Of a DNA stretch of 15,652 nt, positions 6,713 through 13,819 are shown one piece after another. Origin of the DNA: Nitrospirota bacterium (GTDB taxonomy: Bacteria > Nitrospirota > Thermodesulfovibrionia > Thermodesulfovibrionales > UBA1546); contig SCSY01000112.1 of NCBI GenBank assembly GCA_004298625.1, forward strand, positions 1 through 15,652, in the 5' to 3' direction. Position 1 is the stretch's first letter, and each line of letters starts with the position of its first letter. The translations under genes were made by a program, and so were the position numbers. The notes under the pieces were generated by a model. The model saw only the letters and a list, made by a program, of their open reading frames with translations. It was not told the DNA's origin and ran no database searches.

Positions 6713-7593
6713 ATAATATCAGCTCCTGATAATTCAGAAACTTTGAATTTTGAATTTTGAATTTTAAACTCGTTTTTGTATCCCCTTGCTTCCATTGCCT
6801 GCTCCAGCCCTGCGCTCAATCTAAGGCTTATAGAAAACAAAAGCCCCATCCTTGAGGCAGCCCATTTCCGCCCGGCGACTCCGTGAGACGCCGATGATAT
6901 GCTTCTTGATTTAAAGCCCATTATAAACTGTTCAACTTTCCTGGCAAGAAGAAATATATATCTGTAACTTATCGAGACTATCGAGCCGAGCGTCCCCGGC
7001 ATAAAAGATGAGACCGCCTTAATGAACCTGTTCGGCCGGGTTGTTAATGTAACAAGTAAGATCAGAGAGACCGATGCAGTCACCCTTAAAAGGAGAGTTA
7101 ATGCGCTCAGCGCTCCCTGTTTTGTGATATAGATTTCCTGAGGGATCAAGAACCAGCCGATGCTGTAAGGGTTTTCAAGGGTATAAACCACCCAAAGCGC
7201 CTCGCCTTTTACAATAATGTTCAGGGTCGCAGGAGCTGCAATAAAAAATGTGAACAGGAAGGCAGGCAGAAGCCTTTTCATAAAAAAATAAAATGGTATT
7301 TTTGATATTAAGGCCGATGCCGCTGCGATATAAAGGAAGATTAATATGTCGTGAATATCGTTTTGAAGGCTGAGCATAACAATGAAAACCATGACAGTCA
7401 AAACCTTCAGCCTCGGCTCGATTTTTTGCAGAAATCCATTTTTTAAAGAAGTGGTCTCATTAAACAGCGCATCTTCCGTAAAGGCAAGAACATGCCGCAG
7501 CGTCTTATCAAGAAACCGTTCCTTTGCCTTCCTGACCGCTGATGGCTGATAGCTGATAGCCGGTTTTTGTTTAAGCCACTCAGGAATTTCCAT
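6655..7593 (-). CDS. cbiQ: Ni/Co ECF transporter transmembrane protein CbiQ
   Basis: Membrane scaffold that couples CbiO ATPases to the CbiM substrate subunit; 312 residues from the ATG at 7593. GAGG lies 4 nt before that ATG; a TTG at 7605 would add four residues. The N-terminal 55 or so residues are soluble, followed by hydrophobic segments and the coupling regions SYRYIFLLARKVEQF and MEARGYKN (ARG at 269-271, the EcfT signature), then a last membrane helix near 296-310. Two heptad arrays are translated in frame: residues about 12-21 (AISYQPSAVR) and about 276-285 (FKIQNSKFKV), the latter directly after the ARG coupling motif. It overlaps the preceding PDGLE gene by 14 bases and the following cbiO, consistent with translational coupling. 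Confidence 0.92.
   Translation of the reverse strand: MEIPEWLKQKPAISYQPSAVRKAKERFLDKTLRHVLAFTEDALFNETTSLKNGFLQKIEPRLKVLTVMVFIVMLSLQNDIHDILIFLYIAAASALISKIPFYFFMKRLLPAFLFTFFIAAPATLNIIVKGEALWVVYTLENPYSIGWFLIPQEIYITKQGALSALTLLLRVTASVSLILLVTLTTRPNRFIKAVSSFMPGTLGSIVSISYRYIFLLARKVEQFIMGFKSRSISSASHGVAGRKWAASRMGLLFSISLRLSAGLEQAMEARGYKNEFKIQNSKFKVSELSGADIIWIIFSVIFMGAMVWKSLM
6742..6769 (-). repeat. Four tandem 7-bp units (TTTGAAT) in cbiQ
   Basis: Plus-strand units TTTGAAT, TTTGAAT, TTTGAAT and TTTAAAC follow one another. They are translated on the minus strand as FKIQNSKFK, between the ARG coupling motif and the last membrane helix of CbiQ. Confidence 0.9.
7533..7560 (-). repeat. Four tandem 7-bp units (TGATAGC family) in cbiQ
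   Basis: Plus-strand units TGACCGC, TGATGGC, TGATAGC and TGATAGC. On the coding strand this is the CAGCTAT/CAGCCAT family, the same as in dxs at 13331-13365. It encodes AISYQPSAV near the CbiQ N-terminus. Confidence 0.9.
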
Positions 7594-7921
7594 TTTTCCT
7601 CGCAAGCAGCCTTCCTACTAATATTGATATTCCAACAACAAGAGCAACGCCTATCACCCCTGAAATTATATATCCCATGTATGACTTCATTCCTGCGTCC
7701 CAGCCGACAAAGGTATAATCATGTATCGGCGCCTTCCAGAATTCCGACAGCTTTTTAAACCCGAGGGGCACATATCCTGCTATCCTTTTGAGCTCATCAA
7801 TTCCCCACTCTCCCCATGCGCCGCCTGACCTGAATAGTTCGGGAAGAATTAACCCTAAAGGTGTAAGAAGAATCAACAACCCAATCCCTATCCAGAGTTT
7901 CTTAAGCTTTGACCCTTTCAT
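7580..7921 (-). CDS. PDGLE-domain, CbiN-like subunit of the Ni/Co importer
   Basis: A 113-residue membrane protein with two hydrophobic segments (about 8-28 and 83-106) and a soluble loop between them. The loop carries GGAWGEWGIDELKRIAGYVP and WKAPIHDYTF, features I associate with PDGLE-type proteins that take the CbiN/NikN place in Ni/Co ECF transporters. CbiN-type subunits are small two-helix proteins that help CbiM load metal. It starts 2 bases after the cbiM stop and overlaps cbiQ, so the order M-N-Q-O is canonical. The PDGLE family call is from memory and moderately sure; its place in this transporter is well supported by context. Metal choice (Ni or Co) cannot be decided from it. Confidence 0.8.
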   Translation of the reverse strand: MKGSKLKKLWIGIGLLILLTPLGLILPELFRSGGAWGEWGIDELKRIAGYVPLGFKKLSEFWKAPIHDYTFVGWDAGMKSYMGYIISGVIGVALVVGISILVGRLLARKNGNS

Positions 7922-7923
7922 GA

Positions 7924-8658
7924 TTACCGTCTTATCAACTCAGGATGAGACTTCCTTATATACACAAGCACCAGGACTGAAACAAGTGCCTCCACAATTC
8001 CAAAGAGAAATATATGCCCGAACATAATCGCGGGGATTGTAATCTCCAGAGGAAAAGGACTATAGAGCGGCCTACCGTCAGCCCCCGCATGGAGAATAGT
8101 CTGTATGCCGAGTTCAACCGCAGTAAGGAAAGCAGCAAGGTTAATGCCTATGTATGCGCCTGTTCCCGCTCCTATCAAGTGACGAGCGTTTAGTGAGGAG
8201 CGCTGAGTTTCTGCATCCGAATCCTGGGTTTTGTCTCCTCGGCGACCCGCCCGAGGCGGGAACTTTGAGCTTGAAATTATTCTGTATACCGCATAACCAA
8301 CCAGCGCTTCTGCAAATGCCATATTAAAACAGTTGGCGCCAAGCGCCGTTATCCCGCCGTCGCCAAAAATAAGCGCTTGTATGACAAGCGCAATAGAGAC
8401 CGCTATAACTGCAGGCCACAGCCCCAGCAATATCGCAATCAGGGTTGCTCCCGTTGCATGGCCTGTTGTGCCGCCGAGCATCGGCACATTAAACATCATG
8501 ATTACAAAGCTGAAGGCAGCGCCCAGTGCAAGCAGCGGAATTTGAGAAACATTTAATGTTTCCTTTGTCTTCCTTGATGCATAAATCCATATCGGCGCCA
8601 TAGCCGCCCATAAGCCGCCGTAGGTATAAGGCCCTAAATATCCGTCAGGTATGTGCAT
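7924..8658 (-). CDS. cbiM: Ni/Co ECF transporter substrate-binding membrane protein CbiM/NikM
   Basis: Substrate subunit that binds Ni or Co ions in the inner membrane; 244 residues. I start at the ATG at 8658 because it yields the family N-terminus MHIPDGYL. Met1 and His2 are metal ligands in NikM, and His67 (GTTGHATG), the third known ligand, is also at the expected place. GGAGGG lies about 10 nt upstream. An upstream ATG at 8709 would bury the ligands behind 17 residues and is unlikely. Residues about 131-160 (KFPPRAGRRGDKTQDSD and following) are a polar insert from a dispersed repeat in a loop between membrane helices. It begins the importer operon, divergent from guaA. I see no cobalamin riboswitch or clear NikR site in the 77-base gap. 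Confidence 0.93.
   Translation of the reverse strand: MHIPDGYLGPYTYGGLWAAMAPIWIYASRKTKETLNVSQIPLLALGAAFSFVIMMFNVPMLGGTTGHATGATLIAILLGLWPAVIAVSIALVIQALIFGDGGITALGANCFNMAFAEALVGYAVYRIISSSKFPPRAGRRGDKTQDSDAETQRSSLNARHLIGAGTGAYIGINLAAFLTAVELGIQTILHAGADGRPLYSPFPLEITIPAIMFGHIFLFGIVEALVSVLVLVYIRKSHPELIRR
8177..8260 (-). repeat. Composite repeat insert in cbiM with 15-bp palindrome
   Basis: CCCGCC-CGA-GGCGGG (8246-8260) is a perfect 6-bp hairpin. On the coding strand the part near 8177-8207 shows a degenerate 7-bp period (CTCAGCG, CTCCTCA, CTAAACG, CTCGTCA). It shares CTCGTCACT with the guaA array. The whole insert is translated in frame as a charged loop. Confidence 0.75.
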
Positions 8659-8696
8659 AACATAAAAACCCTCCAGCTCTATTTTACGCATTCTCC

Positions 8697-8727
8697 TTAG
8701 ACTTTTCACCTCTCAATCTTTTATAAT
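8697..8727 (+). promoter_or_regulatory. Candidate guaA promoter close to the start codon
   Basis: A perfect TATAAT (8722-8727) lies 8 bases before the guaA ATG, with a weak TTAGAC (8697-8702) 19 bases upstream. Transcription from it would begin within a few bases of the ATG, giving an almost leaderless message. No Shine-Dalgarno sequence precedes this ATG, which agrees. Confidence 0.45.
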
Positions 8728-8735
8728 TAAAAACC

Positions 8736-10301
8736 ATGATTGAAGACAAGATCCTTGTATTGGACTTCGGCTCTCAGTATACCCAGCTTATTGCAAGGCG
8801 GGTCAGGGAAAATAATGTCTATTCCGAGATATTCCCGTTCAATGCCTCTATGCAGAAGATCAGGGACTTCGGGCCGAAAGGAATAATACTCTCAGGCAGC
8901 CCGTCAAGCGTATACGCCAAAGGCGCTCCGATCCCCGATATGAAAATATTCGAGCTCGGCATTCCCATCCTCGGCATCTGCTACGGGATGCAGCTCATGG
9001 CTCATGTATTAAAGGGAAAAGTGGCAAAGTCCCTGAAAAGGGAATATGGCCGGGCCGAGCTGATAATTGACGATGATTCAGATTTGTTTCAGGGCATTGG
9101 CAGTTCACTCGTCACTCGTCACTCGTCACTCGCCACTGTCGTCTGGATGAGCCACGGAGACAGGATAGAAAAATTTCCTGCGGGGTTTAATTCGATCGCA
9201 CATACTGAAAATTCCCCGATAGCTGCCATGTCCGACAAGAGCAGGCATTTCTATGCCCTCCAGTTCCATCCCGAAGTCGTCCATACGGAAAAAGGCAGAG
9301 AGATAATAAAGAACTTTATTTTTGATATATGCGGATGCAGGCCGACATGGACGATGAAGTCTTTTATAGAGACGGAGAAAGAAAGAATAAGAGAGCTTGT
9401 CGGTAATCAAAGGGTTGTATGCGGCATAAGCGGAGGCGTTGACTCGTCTGTTACCGCGGTCCTTGTTCATGAGGCAATAGGGGACGCGCTCACATGCATA
9501 TTCGTTGACAACGGCGTCTTAAGGCAGGATGAGGCAAAGAAGGTTGAGCAGATGCTCAAGAAAAGTTTTCATATGAAGATAAAATATATTGACGCCTCTG
9601 AAAGGTTTTTAAGGAAACTCAAAGGCGTTAAAGACCCTGAGAGGAAAAGGAAGATAATCGGCAATGAGTTTATACGGGTATTTGAAGATGAGGCAATGAA
9701 GATAAGGAATGTAACTTTTCTTGCACAGGGCACATTATATCCTGACGTCATAGAGAGCACATCATTCAAGGGTCCTTCGGCAATGATAAAAAGCCACCAT
9801 AACGTAGGTGGGCTTCTCAAAAAAATGAAGCTGAAACTTATCGAGCCCTTGAGGGAATTGTTTAAGGATGAGGTCAGGGTCCTGGGACATGAACTCGGAA
9901 TGCCTGAGGAAACAATAAACCGCCATCCATTCCCAGGTCCCGGTCTTGCGATAAGGTGCATCAGCGATGTTACAAAAGAGAGGCTTGAAATATTAAGAAA
10001 AGCGGATGTTATAGTCTTGGATGAAATTAAAAAGGCAGAGCTGTATAACAAAATATGGCAGGTATTCGCAGTGCTGCTTCCAGTAAAAAGTGTAGGTGTG
10101 ATGGGAGATGAAAGGACGTATGACAATGTTATTGCTGTCCGCGCTGTTACGAGCGTTGACGGAATGACGGCAGATTGGGCGCAAATCCCGTATGATGTTT
10201 TGGGCAGAATCTCTAACAGAATAATAAACGAAGTCAAAGGCGTAAACCGTGTTGTTTATGACATAAGCTCCAAGCCCCCGAGCACAATTGAGTGGGAATA
10301 A
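8736..10301 (+). CDS. guaA: GMP synthase (glutamine-hydrolysing)
   Basis: Cytoplasmic enzyme converting XMP, glutamine and ATP to GMP; 521 residues. The N-terminal glutamine amidotransferase has the nucleophile C82 (GICYGMQ) with H178 and E180 (QFHPE). The ATP-pyrophosphatase domain has the P-loop SGGVDSS (222-228). The C-terminal dimerisation domain has HPFPGPGLAIR and ends with the conserved KPPSTIEWE. Residues about 123-134 (SSLVTRHSSLAT), just before the conserved VWMSHGD, are the translation of a heptad array and are extra compared with usual enzymes. The rest is intact, so the protein should be active. The start ATG fits the family N-terminus although it lacks a ribosome site; see the promoter at 8697-8727. 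Short gaps to the following genes suggest a long operon reaching ispA and dxs. Confidence 0.97.
   Translation: MIEDKILVLDFGSQYTQLIARRVRENNVYSEIFPFNASMQKIRDFGPKGIILSGSPSSVYAKGAPIPDMKIFELGIPILGICYGMQLMAHVLKGKVAKSLKREYGRAELIIDDDSDLFQGIGSSLVTRHSSLATVVWMSHGDRIEKFPAGFNSIAHTENSPIAAMSDKSRHFYALQFHPEVVHTEKGREIIKNFIFDICGCRPTWTMKSFIETEKERIRELVGNQRVVCGISGGVDSSVTAVLVHEAIGDALTCIFVDNGVLRQDEAKKVEQMLKKSFHMKIKYIDASERFLRKLKGVKDPERKRKIIGNEFIRVFEDEAMKIRNVTFLAQGTLYPDVIESTSFKGPSAMIKSHHNVGGLLKKMKLKLIEPLRELFKDEVRVLGHELGMPEETINRHPFPGPGLAIRCISDVTKERLEILRKADVIVLDEIKKAELYNKIWQVFAVLLPVKSVGVMGDERTYDNVIAVRAVTSVDGMTADWAQIPYDVLGRISNRIINEVKGVNRVVYDISSKPPSTIEWE
9106..9140 (+). repeat. Tandem 7-bp units (CACTCGT) inside guaA
   Basis: Units CACTCGT, CACTCGT, CACTCGT, CACTCGC and the degenerate CACTGTC. 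They are translated in frame as SLVTRHSSLATV within the amidotransferase domain. Confidence 0.92.
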
Positions 10302-10307
10302 GAGCGC

Positions 10308-10625
10308 TTGATCACGATTGAGAAAATCAGAAATTTCATTCAAAACGAGAAATATGAATACTACACTCACGCTATCACCGAAGCCAAAAAAGATGGCGTT
10401 GAGCCCGAAGATATTGTGTATGTCCTGCTCACAGGAAAAATTATTGAAAAATATCCTGATAGACAAAGGGTTCTTGTATGCGGAAAAACGCTAAGCGGAC
10501 TGCCATTGCATGTTGTATGTAATCACTCTGATTCTGATATGATATATATTGTTACGGTCTACATTCCGTCTGATGAGGAATGGACAGGCAATTATCAGCA
10601 GCGCAAAAGAGGGGGTAAAAGATAA
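10308..10625 (+). CDS. DUF4258 protein, possible toxin partner of a YgiT zinc-finger protein
   Basis: A 105-residue soluble protein with the DUF4258 pattern: an N-terminal HAITEAKKDGVEPEDIVYVL helix pair, then KIIEKYPDRQRVLVCG, PLHVVCNHSD and a final IVTVYIPSDEEW strand. These are RelE/BrnT-like small alpha/beta proteins often found beside YgiT-type zinc-finger proteins, an arrangement resembling toxin-antitoxin pairs such as MqsRA. Toxicity is not shown. It begins with TTG, 6 bases after the guaA stop, without a strong ribosome site. Its stop TAA overlaps the next ATG by one base (TAATG). Its place between guaA and ispA suggests insertion into a housekeeping operon. Confidence 0.8.
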   Translation: MITIEKIRNFIQNEKYEYYTHAITEAKKDGVEPEDIVYVLLTGKIIEKYPDRQRVLVCGKTLSGLPLHVVCNHSDSDMIYIVTVYIPSDEEWTGNYQQRKRGGKR

Positions 10626-10897
10626 TGCAAAAGGAGAAAAAAAGAATCTGCCCGGAGTGCAAGGGCATTATTAAGTCAGGCCGTACAGAAATGGTTTATG
10701 AATTGGAAAACATGAAGATAACAATTAAGAATGTTACAGCTAATATTTGCGGCAAGTGCGGTCAGTCATTTGTCTCAGGGCGGGTTGCCGAAGAAGTAAA
10801 CAGGATGGTAAATAGGGTTAGCGAGGATATAAACAGTTTTGTTAAGACCCAGCCTGAAGTCAGCAGAGGACACAGAAAAGTGGCCATCGCAGTATAG
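10625..10897 (+). CDS. YgiT-type zinc-finger protein (MqsA N-domain-like)
   Basis: A 90-residue protein with two CxxC knuckles, C9/C12 and C42/C45, expected to bind one zinc as in the N-terminal domain of MqsA antitoxins. Between them lies the beta strand region MVYELENMKITIKNVTA, and after them the helix SGRVAEEVNRMVNRVSEDI, as in YgiT-type proteins. Unlike MqsA, no C-terminal helix-turn-helix is present, so DNA binding is doubtful. The tail EVSRGHRKVAIAV is basic. GGGGG lies 9 nt before the ATG, and the gene overlaps the DUF4258 stop by one base, so the two are translationally coupled. An antitoxin role is inferred from the pairing. Confidence 0.83.
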   Translation: MQKEKKRICPECKGIIKSGRTEMVYELENMKITIKNVTANICGKCGQSFVSGRVAEEVNRMVNRVSEDINSFVKTQPEVSRGHRKVAIAV

Positions 10898-10954
10898 CTT
10901 ATCTGCAAGCGACCTGCGTGAAATAACCTCTAAAACCCTTTGAAAATAAGCTAT
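10894..10954. repeat. 9-bp inverted repeat bracketing the gap before ispA
   Basis: ATAGCTTAT (10894-10902) and ATAAGCTAT (10946-10954) are perfect inverted copies, 43 bases apart. The left copy covers the end of the zinc-finger gene's stop codon and the right copy covers the first two bases of the ispA ATG. It may be a weak mRNA fold or the trace of an insertion; no use is shown. Confidence 0.6.
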
Positions 10955-11840
10955 GGACATAAAGACCTATCTCAAAGAAAAAAAAGAGCTTGTTGATGCG
11001 TTTCTCAAGGAATATTTTTCTTCGCTTTCTTCCCCTAAGATATTAGGGGAGGCCATCACTTATTCCCTATCTGCAGGCGGGAAAAGAATAAGGCCGATTC
11101 TCTGTATTGCAGCCCATGAGGCATGTAATGGAAATTCCGAAGATATCATTAAGTTTGCATCATCCATCGAACTAATTCACACTTATTCATTAATACACGA
11201 TGACCTTCCTGCCATGGACAACGATGACTTAAGGCGGGGGAAACCCACAAACCACAAGGTCTTTGGCGAGGGGATGGCGATTCTCGCGGGAGACGGCCTT
11301 CTGACTGAGGCATTTTATATGATGGCGAATTCCCTGTCCAATAAAAGTATCAAAAATACTGCGTTGATAAGGGCGATAAAAGAGATTTCATTCGTATCAG
11401 GAATTCACGGCATGGTAGGAGGACAGGCGCAGGACCTCCTGTCCGAAAAGTCAGAGCCTGACGCCGAAACTCTTTCTTTTATCCATAAGCACAAGACAGG
11501 CGCTCTTATATCAGGCTCATTAAGGGCAGGAGCGATACTAGCCAACTGCACAAAGCATGAACTCGGTTCAATCACAAGATATGGCGAGAACATCGGGCTT
11601 GCCTTTCAGATAGTAGATGATATACTTGATGTTGAAGGGGACACAGATGAACTCGGCAAGACTACAGGTTCGGATATAAGAAAAAACAAGATGACCTATC
11701 CGGCTATTTACGGACTTGAAGAATCTGGAAGAAAGGCCGAAGAACTTATCTCGGAGGCAATTTTTGCAATTAAGGATTTTTCAAACAAGGCGGAGCCTTT
11801 GAGGGGTATTGCCGGATATTTTTTAAAAAGGAGAAGCTGA
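10953..11840 (+). CDS. ispA: Polyprenyl diphosphate synthase, farnesyl diphosphate type
   Basis: Cytoplasmic chain elongation of isoprenoids: condenses isopentenyl diphosphate with DMAPP and GPP. A 295-residue trans-prenyltransferase. The first Asp-rich motif is DDLPAMD (83-89) and the second DDILD (222-226). GGKRIRP (42-48) and the GQAQDL helix (157-162) bind substrate. The spacing in the first motif and Tyr78, five residues before it, resemble E. coli IspA, favouring a C15 product over C20; this is inference. The start matches the usual family N-terminus, MDIKTYLKEKK, but has no clear ribosome site. dxs follows after 2 bases, with its ribosome site inside the ispA end, so both are coupled. 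Together they supply quinone and undecaprenyl side chains. Confidence 0.94.
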   Translation: MDIKTYLKEKKELVDAFLKEYFSSLSSPKILGEAITYSLSAGGKRIRPILCIAAHEACNGNSEDIIKFASSIELIHTYSLIHDDLPAMDNDDLRRGKPTNHKVFGEGMAILAGDGLLTEAFYMMANSLSNKSIKNTALIRAIKEISFVSGIHGMVGGQAQDLLSEKSEPDAETLSFIHKHKTGALISGSLRAGAILANCTKHELGSITRYGENIGLAFQIVDDILDVEGDTDELGKTTGSDIRKNKMTYPAIYGLEESGRKAEELISEAIFAIKDFSNKAEPLRGIAGYFLKRRS

Positions 11841-11842
11841 CT

Positions 11843-13789
11843 TTGATAGAAAAGATAAAGTCACCTGATGCCCTTAAACGGCTTTCTCCCGAAGAACTGA
11901 ATGAGCTTGCAGAAGAAATCAGGGAGATAATAATCGAGCGCGTCTCGATCAACGGAGGACATCTTGCCTCGAATCTCGGAGTTGTCGAACTGACATTGGC
12001 GCTTCATTATGTATTCGATTCGCCCACTGATAAAATTATATGGGATGTGGGGCATCAGTCATACACGCATAAGCTCGTTACCGGCAGGCATGAAAAGTTT
12101 CCGACCATCAGAAAGTATAAAGGCATATCAGGCTTTCCAAAGACAGAGGAAAGTGTTCATGACTCATTTGGAACAGGCCATAGCTCAACCTCAATATCGG
12201 CGGCTCTGGGGATATTGGCGGCAAGGGACCACCTTAAATTGCGGAATGCGGATTGCGAAATGCGGAATGAACATAAATCCGAAATCCGAAATCCGAAATC
12301 CGAAATTGGGAAGGTGATTGCAGTTATCGGCGACGGGGCAATGACCGCAGGTATCGCATTCGAGGGGCTGAATCATGCCGGACACCTCAAAAAGGACCTG
12401 ATCGTAATCCTGAACGACAATGAGATGTCTATATCGAGGAATGTGGGAGCGTTATCCGCATATTTGAATAGAATCCTTACAGGAGATTTATATAAAAAAT
12501 TCAAGAAAGATACAAAGGCCTTTCTTGAAAGTATCCCAAAACTCGGAGGCCCTTTCTCGAAGATTGCCGGAAGGGCAGAGGAGACCCTTAAGGGTCTTTT
12601 TCTTCCTGGGCTTTTATTCGAGGAACTCGGATTTAATTATGTCGGGCCTATAGACGGGCATAATATTGAGCTCCTTATCGAAACGTTCGGAAAGATAAAA
12701 AATGCGGATGTTCCTACATTGATCCATGTCATTACCAAGAAGGGCAAGGGATACGAGTTCTCCGAGAAGGACCCATGTATATTCCATGGTGTTGGTCCAT
12801 TCGAGGTGGAAACAGGGGACCCCATCAGTGACAGAAAAGCCCCCTCATACAGCGAAATGTTCGGAAAATATCTGACGGAATTCGCAGGGAATGATAAAAG
12901 GATTATCGCTATATCGGCGGCTATGAGAGAAGGAACCGGACTCGAATGTTTTGCTGAAAAATATCCTGACAGGTTTTATGACGTCGGAATTGCAGAGCCT
13001 CATGCCGTAACATTTGCGGCCGGTCTTGCAACTCAGGGATTACGACCTGTCGTTGCTGTATATTCGACTTTTCTTCAGCGCGGATATGACGAGATAATCC
13101 ACGACGTTTGCCTGCAGAACCTGCCTGTTATTTTTGCCATTGACAGGGCGGGCATTGTCGGAGAGGACGGCCCGACGCATCAGGGAGTCTTTGACATTTC
13201 GTATCTTAGGCATATCCCGAATCTCGTTGTTATGGCTCCGAAGGATGAGATCGAACTAAAGGCAATGCTTGAGTTCAGCATCGGGCACAACGGGCCGTCT
13301 GCAATAAGGTATCCGAGAGGGAAGATAAGTCAGCTAACAGCCATCAGCCATCAGCCGTCAGCTATTGAAATAGGGAAGGCAGAAATTTTAAAAGGCGGTA
13401 ATGATATAGCTTTGATAGCTGTCGGCAATACTGTTTCTTCGGCGCTCAACGCGGCAGAGCAACTGGAAAATGAGGGGATAAAGGCATCCGTGATAAATGC
13501 AAGGTTTATTAAACCACTGGATAAAGAGCTTATTTTCTCGATTGCCTCGAGGATAAAAAGGATCGTTACGATAGAGGAAAACTTACTTGCCGGCGGTTTC
13601 GGCAGCGCAGTCCTCGAATATCTCAATAGCGTGGATATTCACGATGTAAAGATAAAGATGCTGGGGATACCCGATGAATTTGTGGAGCAGGGTTCTCAGG
13701 CTATATTGAGGAAAAAATACGGCATTGACGCAGAAGGCATATACAATGCATGTAAGTCGTGCCTGACTATTTCACCTTCCCTTTACTGA
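11843..13789 (+). CDS. dxs: 1-deoxy-D-xylulose-5-phosphate synthase
   Basis: First enzyme of the MEP pathway: pyruvate and glyceraldehyde-3-phosphate to DXP, with thiamine diphosphate. 648 residues, slightly long. Start TTG with AAGGAG about 9 nt before it. The N-domain has SNLGVVELT, H71 (DVGHQ) and the cofactor motif GDG (163-165) to N191. The middle domain has GIAEPHAVTFAAG, DRAGIVGEDGPTHQG and AIRYPRG; the C-domain follows. Two heptad-derived segments are translated in frame: residues about 131-157, a loop directly before the cofactor motif and roughly 20 residues longer than normal, and 497-508 in the linker between middle and C-terminal domains. All catalytic motifs are intact, so activity is expected. 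It is the last gene of the guaA-ispA run unless the PLD gene is also included. Confidence 0.96.
   Translation: MIEKIKSPDALKRLSPEELNELAEEIREIIIERVSINGGHLASNLGVVELTLALHYVFDSPTDKIIWDVGHQSYTHKLVTGRHEKFPTIRKYKGISGFPKTEESVHDSFGTGHSSTSISAALGILAARDHLKLRNADCEMRNEHKSEIRNPKSEIGKVIAVIGDGAMTAGIAFEGLNHAGHLKKDLIVILNDNEMSISRNVGALSAYLNRILTGDLYKKFKKDTKAFLESIPKLGGPFSKIAGRAEETLKGLFLPGLLFEELGFNYVGPIDGHNIELLIETFGKIKNADVPTLIHVITKKGKGYEFSEKDPCIFHGVGPFEVETGDPISDRKAPSYSEMFGKYLTEFAGNDKRIIAISAAMREGTGLECFAEKYPDRFYDVGIAEPHAVTFAAGLATQGLRPVVAVYSTFLQRGYDEIIHDVCLQNLPVIFAIDRAGIVGEDGPTHQGVFDISYLRHIPNLVVMAPKDEIELKAMLEFSIGHNGPSAIRYPRGKISQLTAISHQPSAIEIGKAEILKGGNDIALIAVGNTVSSALNAAEQLENEGIKASVINARFIKPLDKELIFSIASRIKRIVTIEENLLAGGFGSAVLEYLNSVDIHDVKIKMLGIPDEFVEQGSQAILRKKYGIDAEGIYNACKSCLTISPSLY
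12241..12304 (+). repeat. Two heptad arrays in inverted sense inside dxs
   Basis: GCGGAAT, GCGGATT, GCGAAAT, GCGGAAT (12241-12268), an 8-base spacer, then ATCCGAA four times (12277-12304). The second array is roughly the inverted form of the first (CGGAT against ATCCG). Translated as RNADCEMRNEHKSEIRNPKS just before the thiamine diphosphate motif. Confidence 0.92.
13331..13365 (+). repeat. Five tandem 7-bp units (CAGCCAT family) inside dxs
   Basis: Units CAGCTAA, CAGCCAT, CAGCCAT, CAGCCGT and CAGCTAT. Same unit family and same translated frame as in cbiQ (7533-7560), giving AISHQPSA (500-507) against AISYQPSA. Confidence 0.93.
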
Positions 13790-13819
13790 TATTCAATTGA
13801 ACTTTCCAACCAGCAAAAA

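Noticed and set aside
8659..8735. Cobalamin riboswitch upstream of the Ni/Co importer
   Set aside because: The 77-base gap is too short and lacks the B12-box core; half of it also serves guaA.
9569..10237. 222-residue minus-strand ORF inside guaA
   Set aside because: It is fully antisense to the conserved GuaA C-terminal half and its composition is a mirror of that coding sequence.
10898..10952. Short frame (LSASDLREITSKTL) between the zinc-finger gene and ispA
   Set aside because: Could be a remnant of a longer tail in another frame, but it is too short to support a gene or frameshift call.
12009..12317. Plus-strand ORF overlapping dxs in another frame
   Set aside because: Shadow of dxs; its end is only the heptad arrays read in a second frame.
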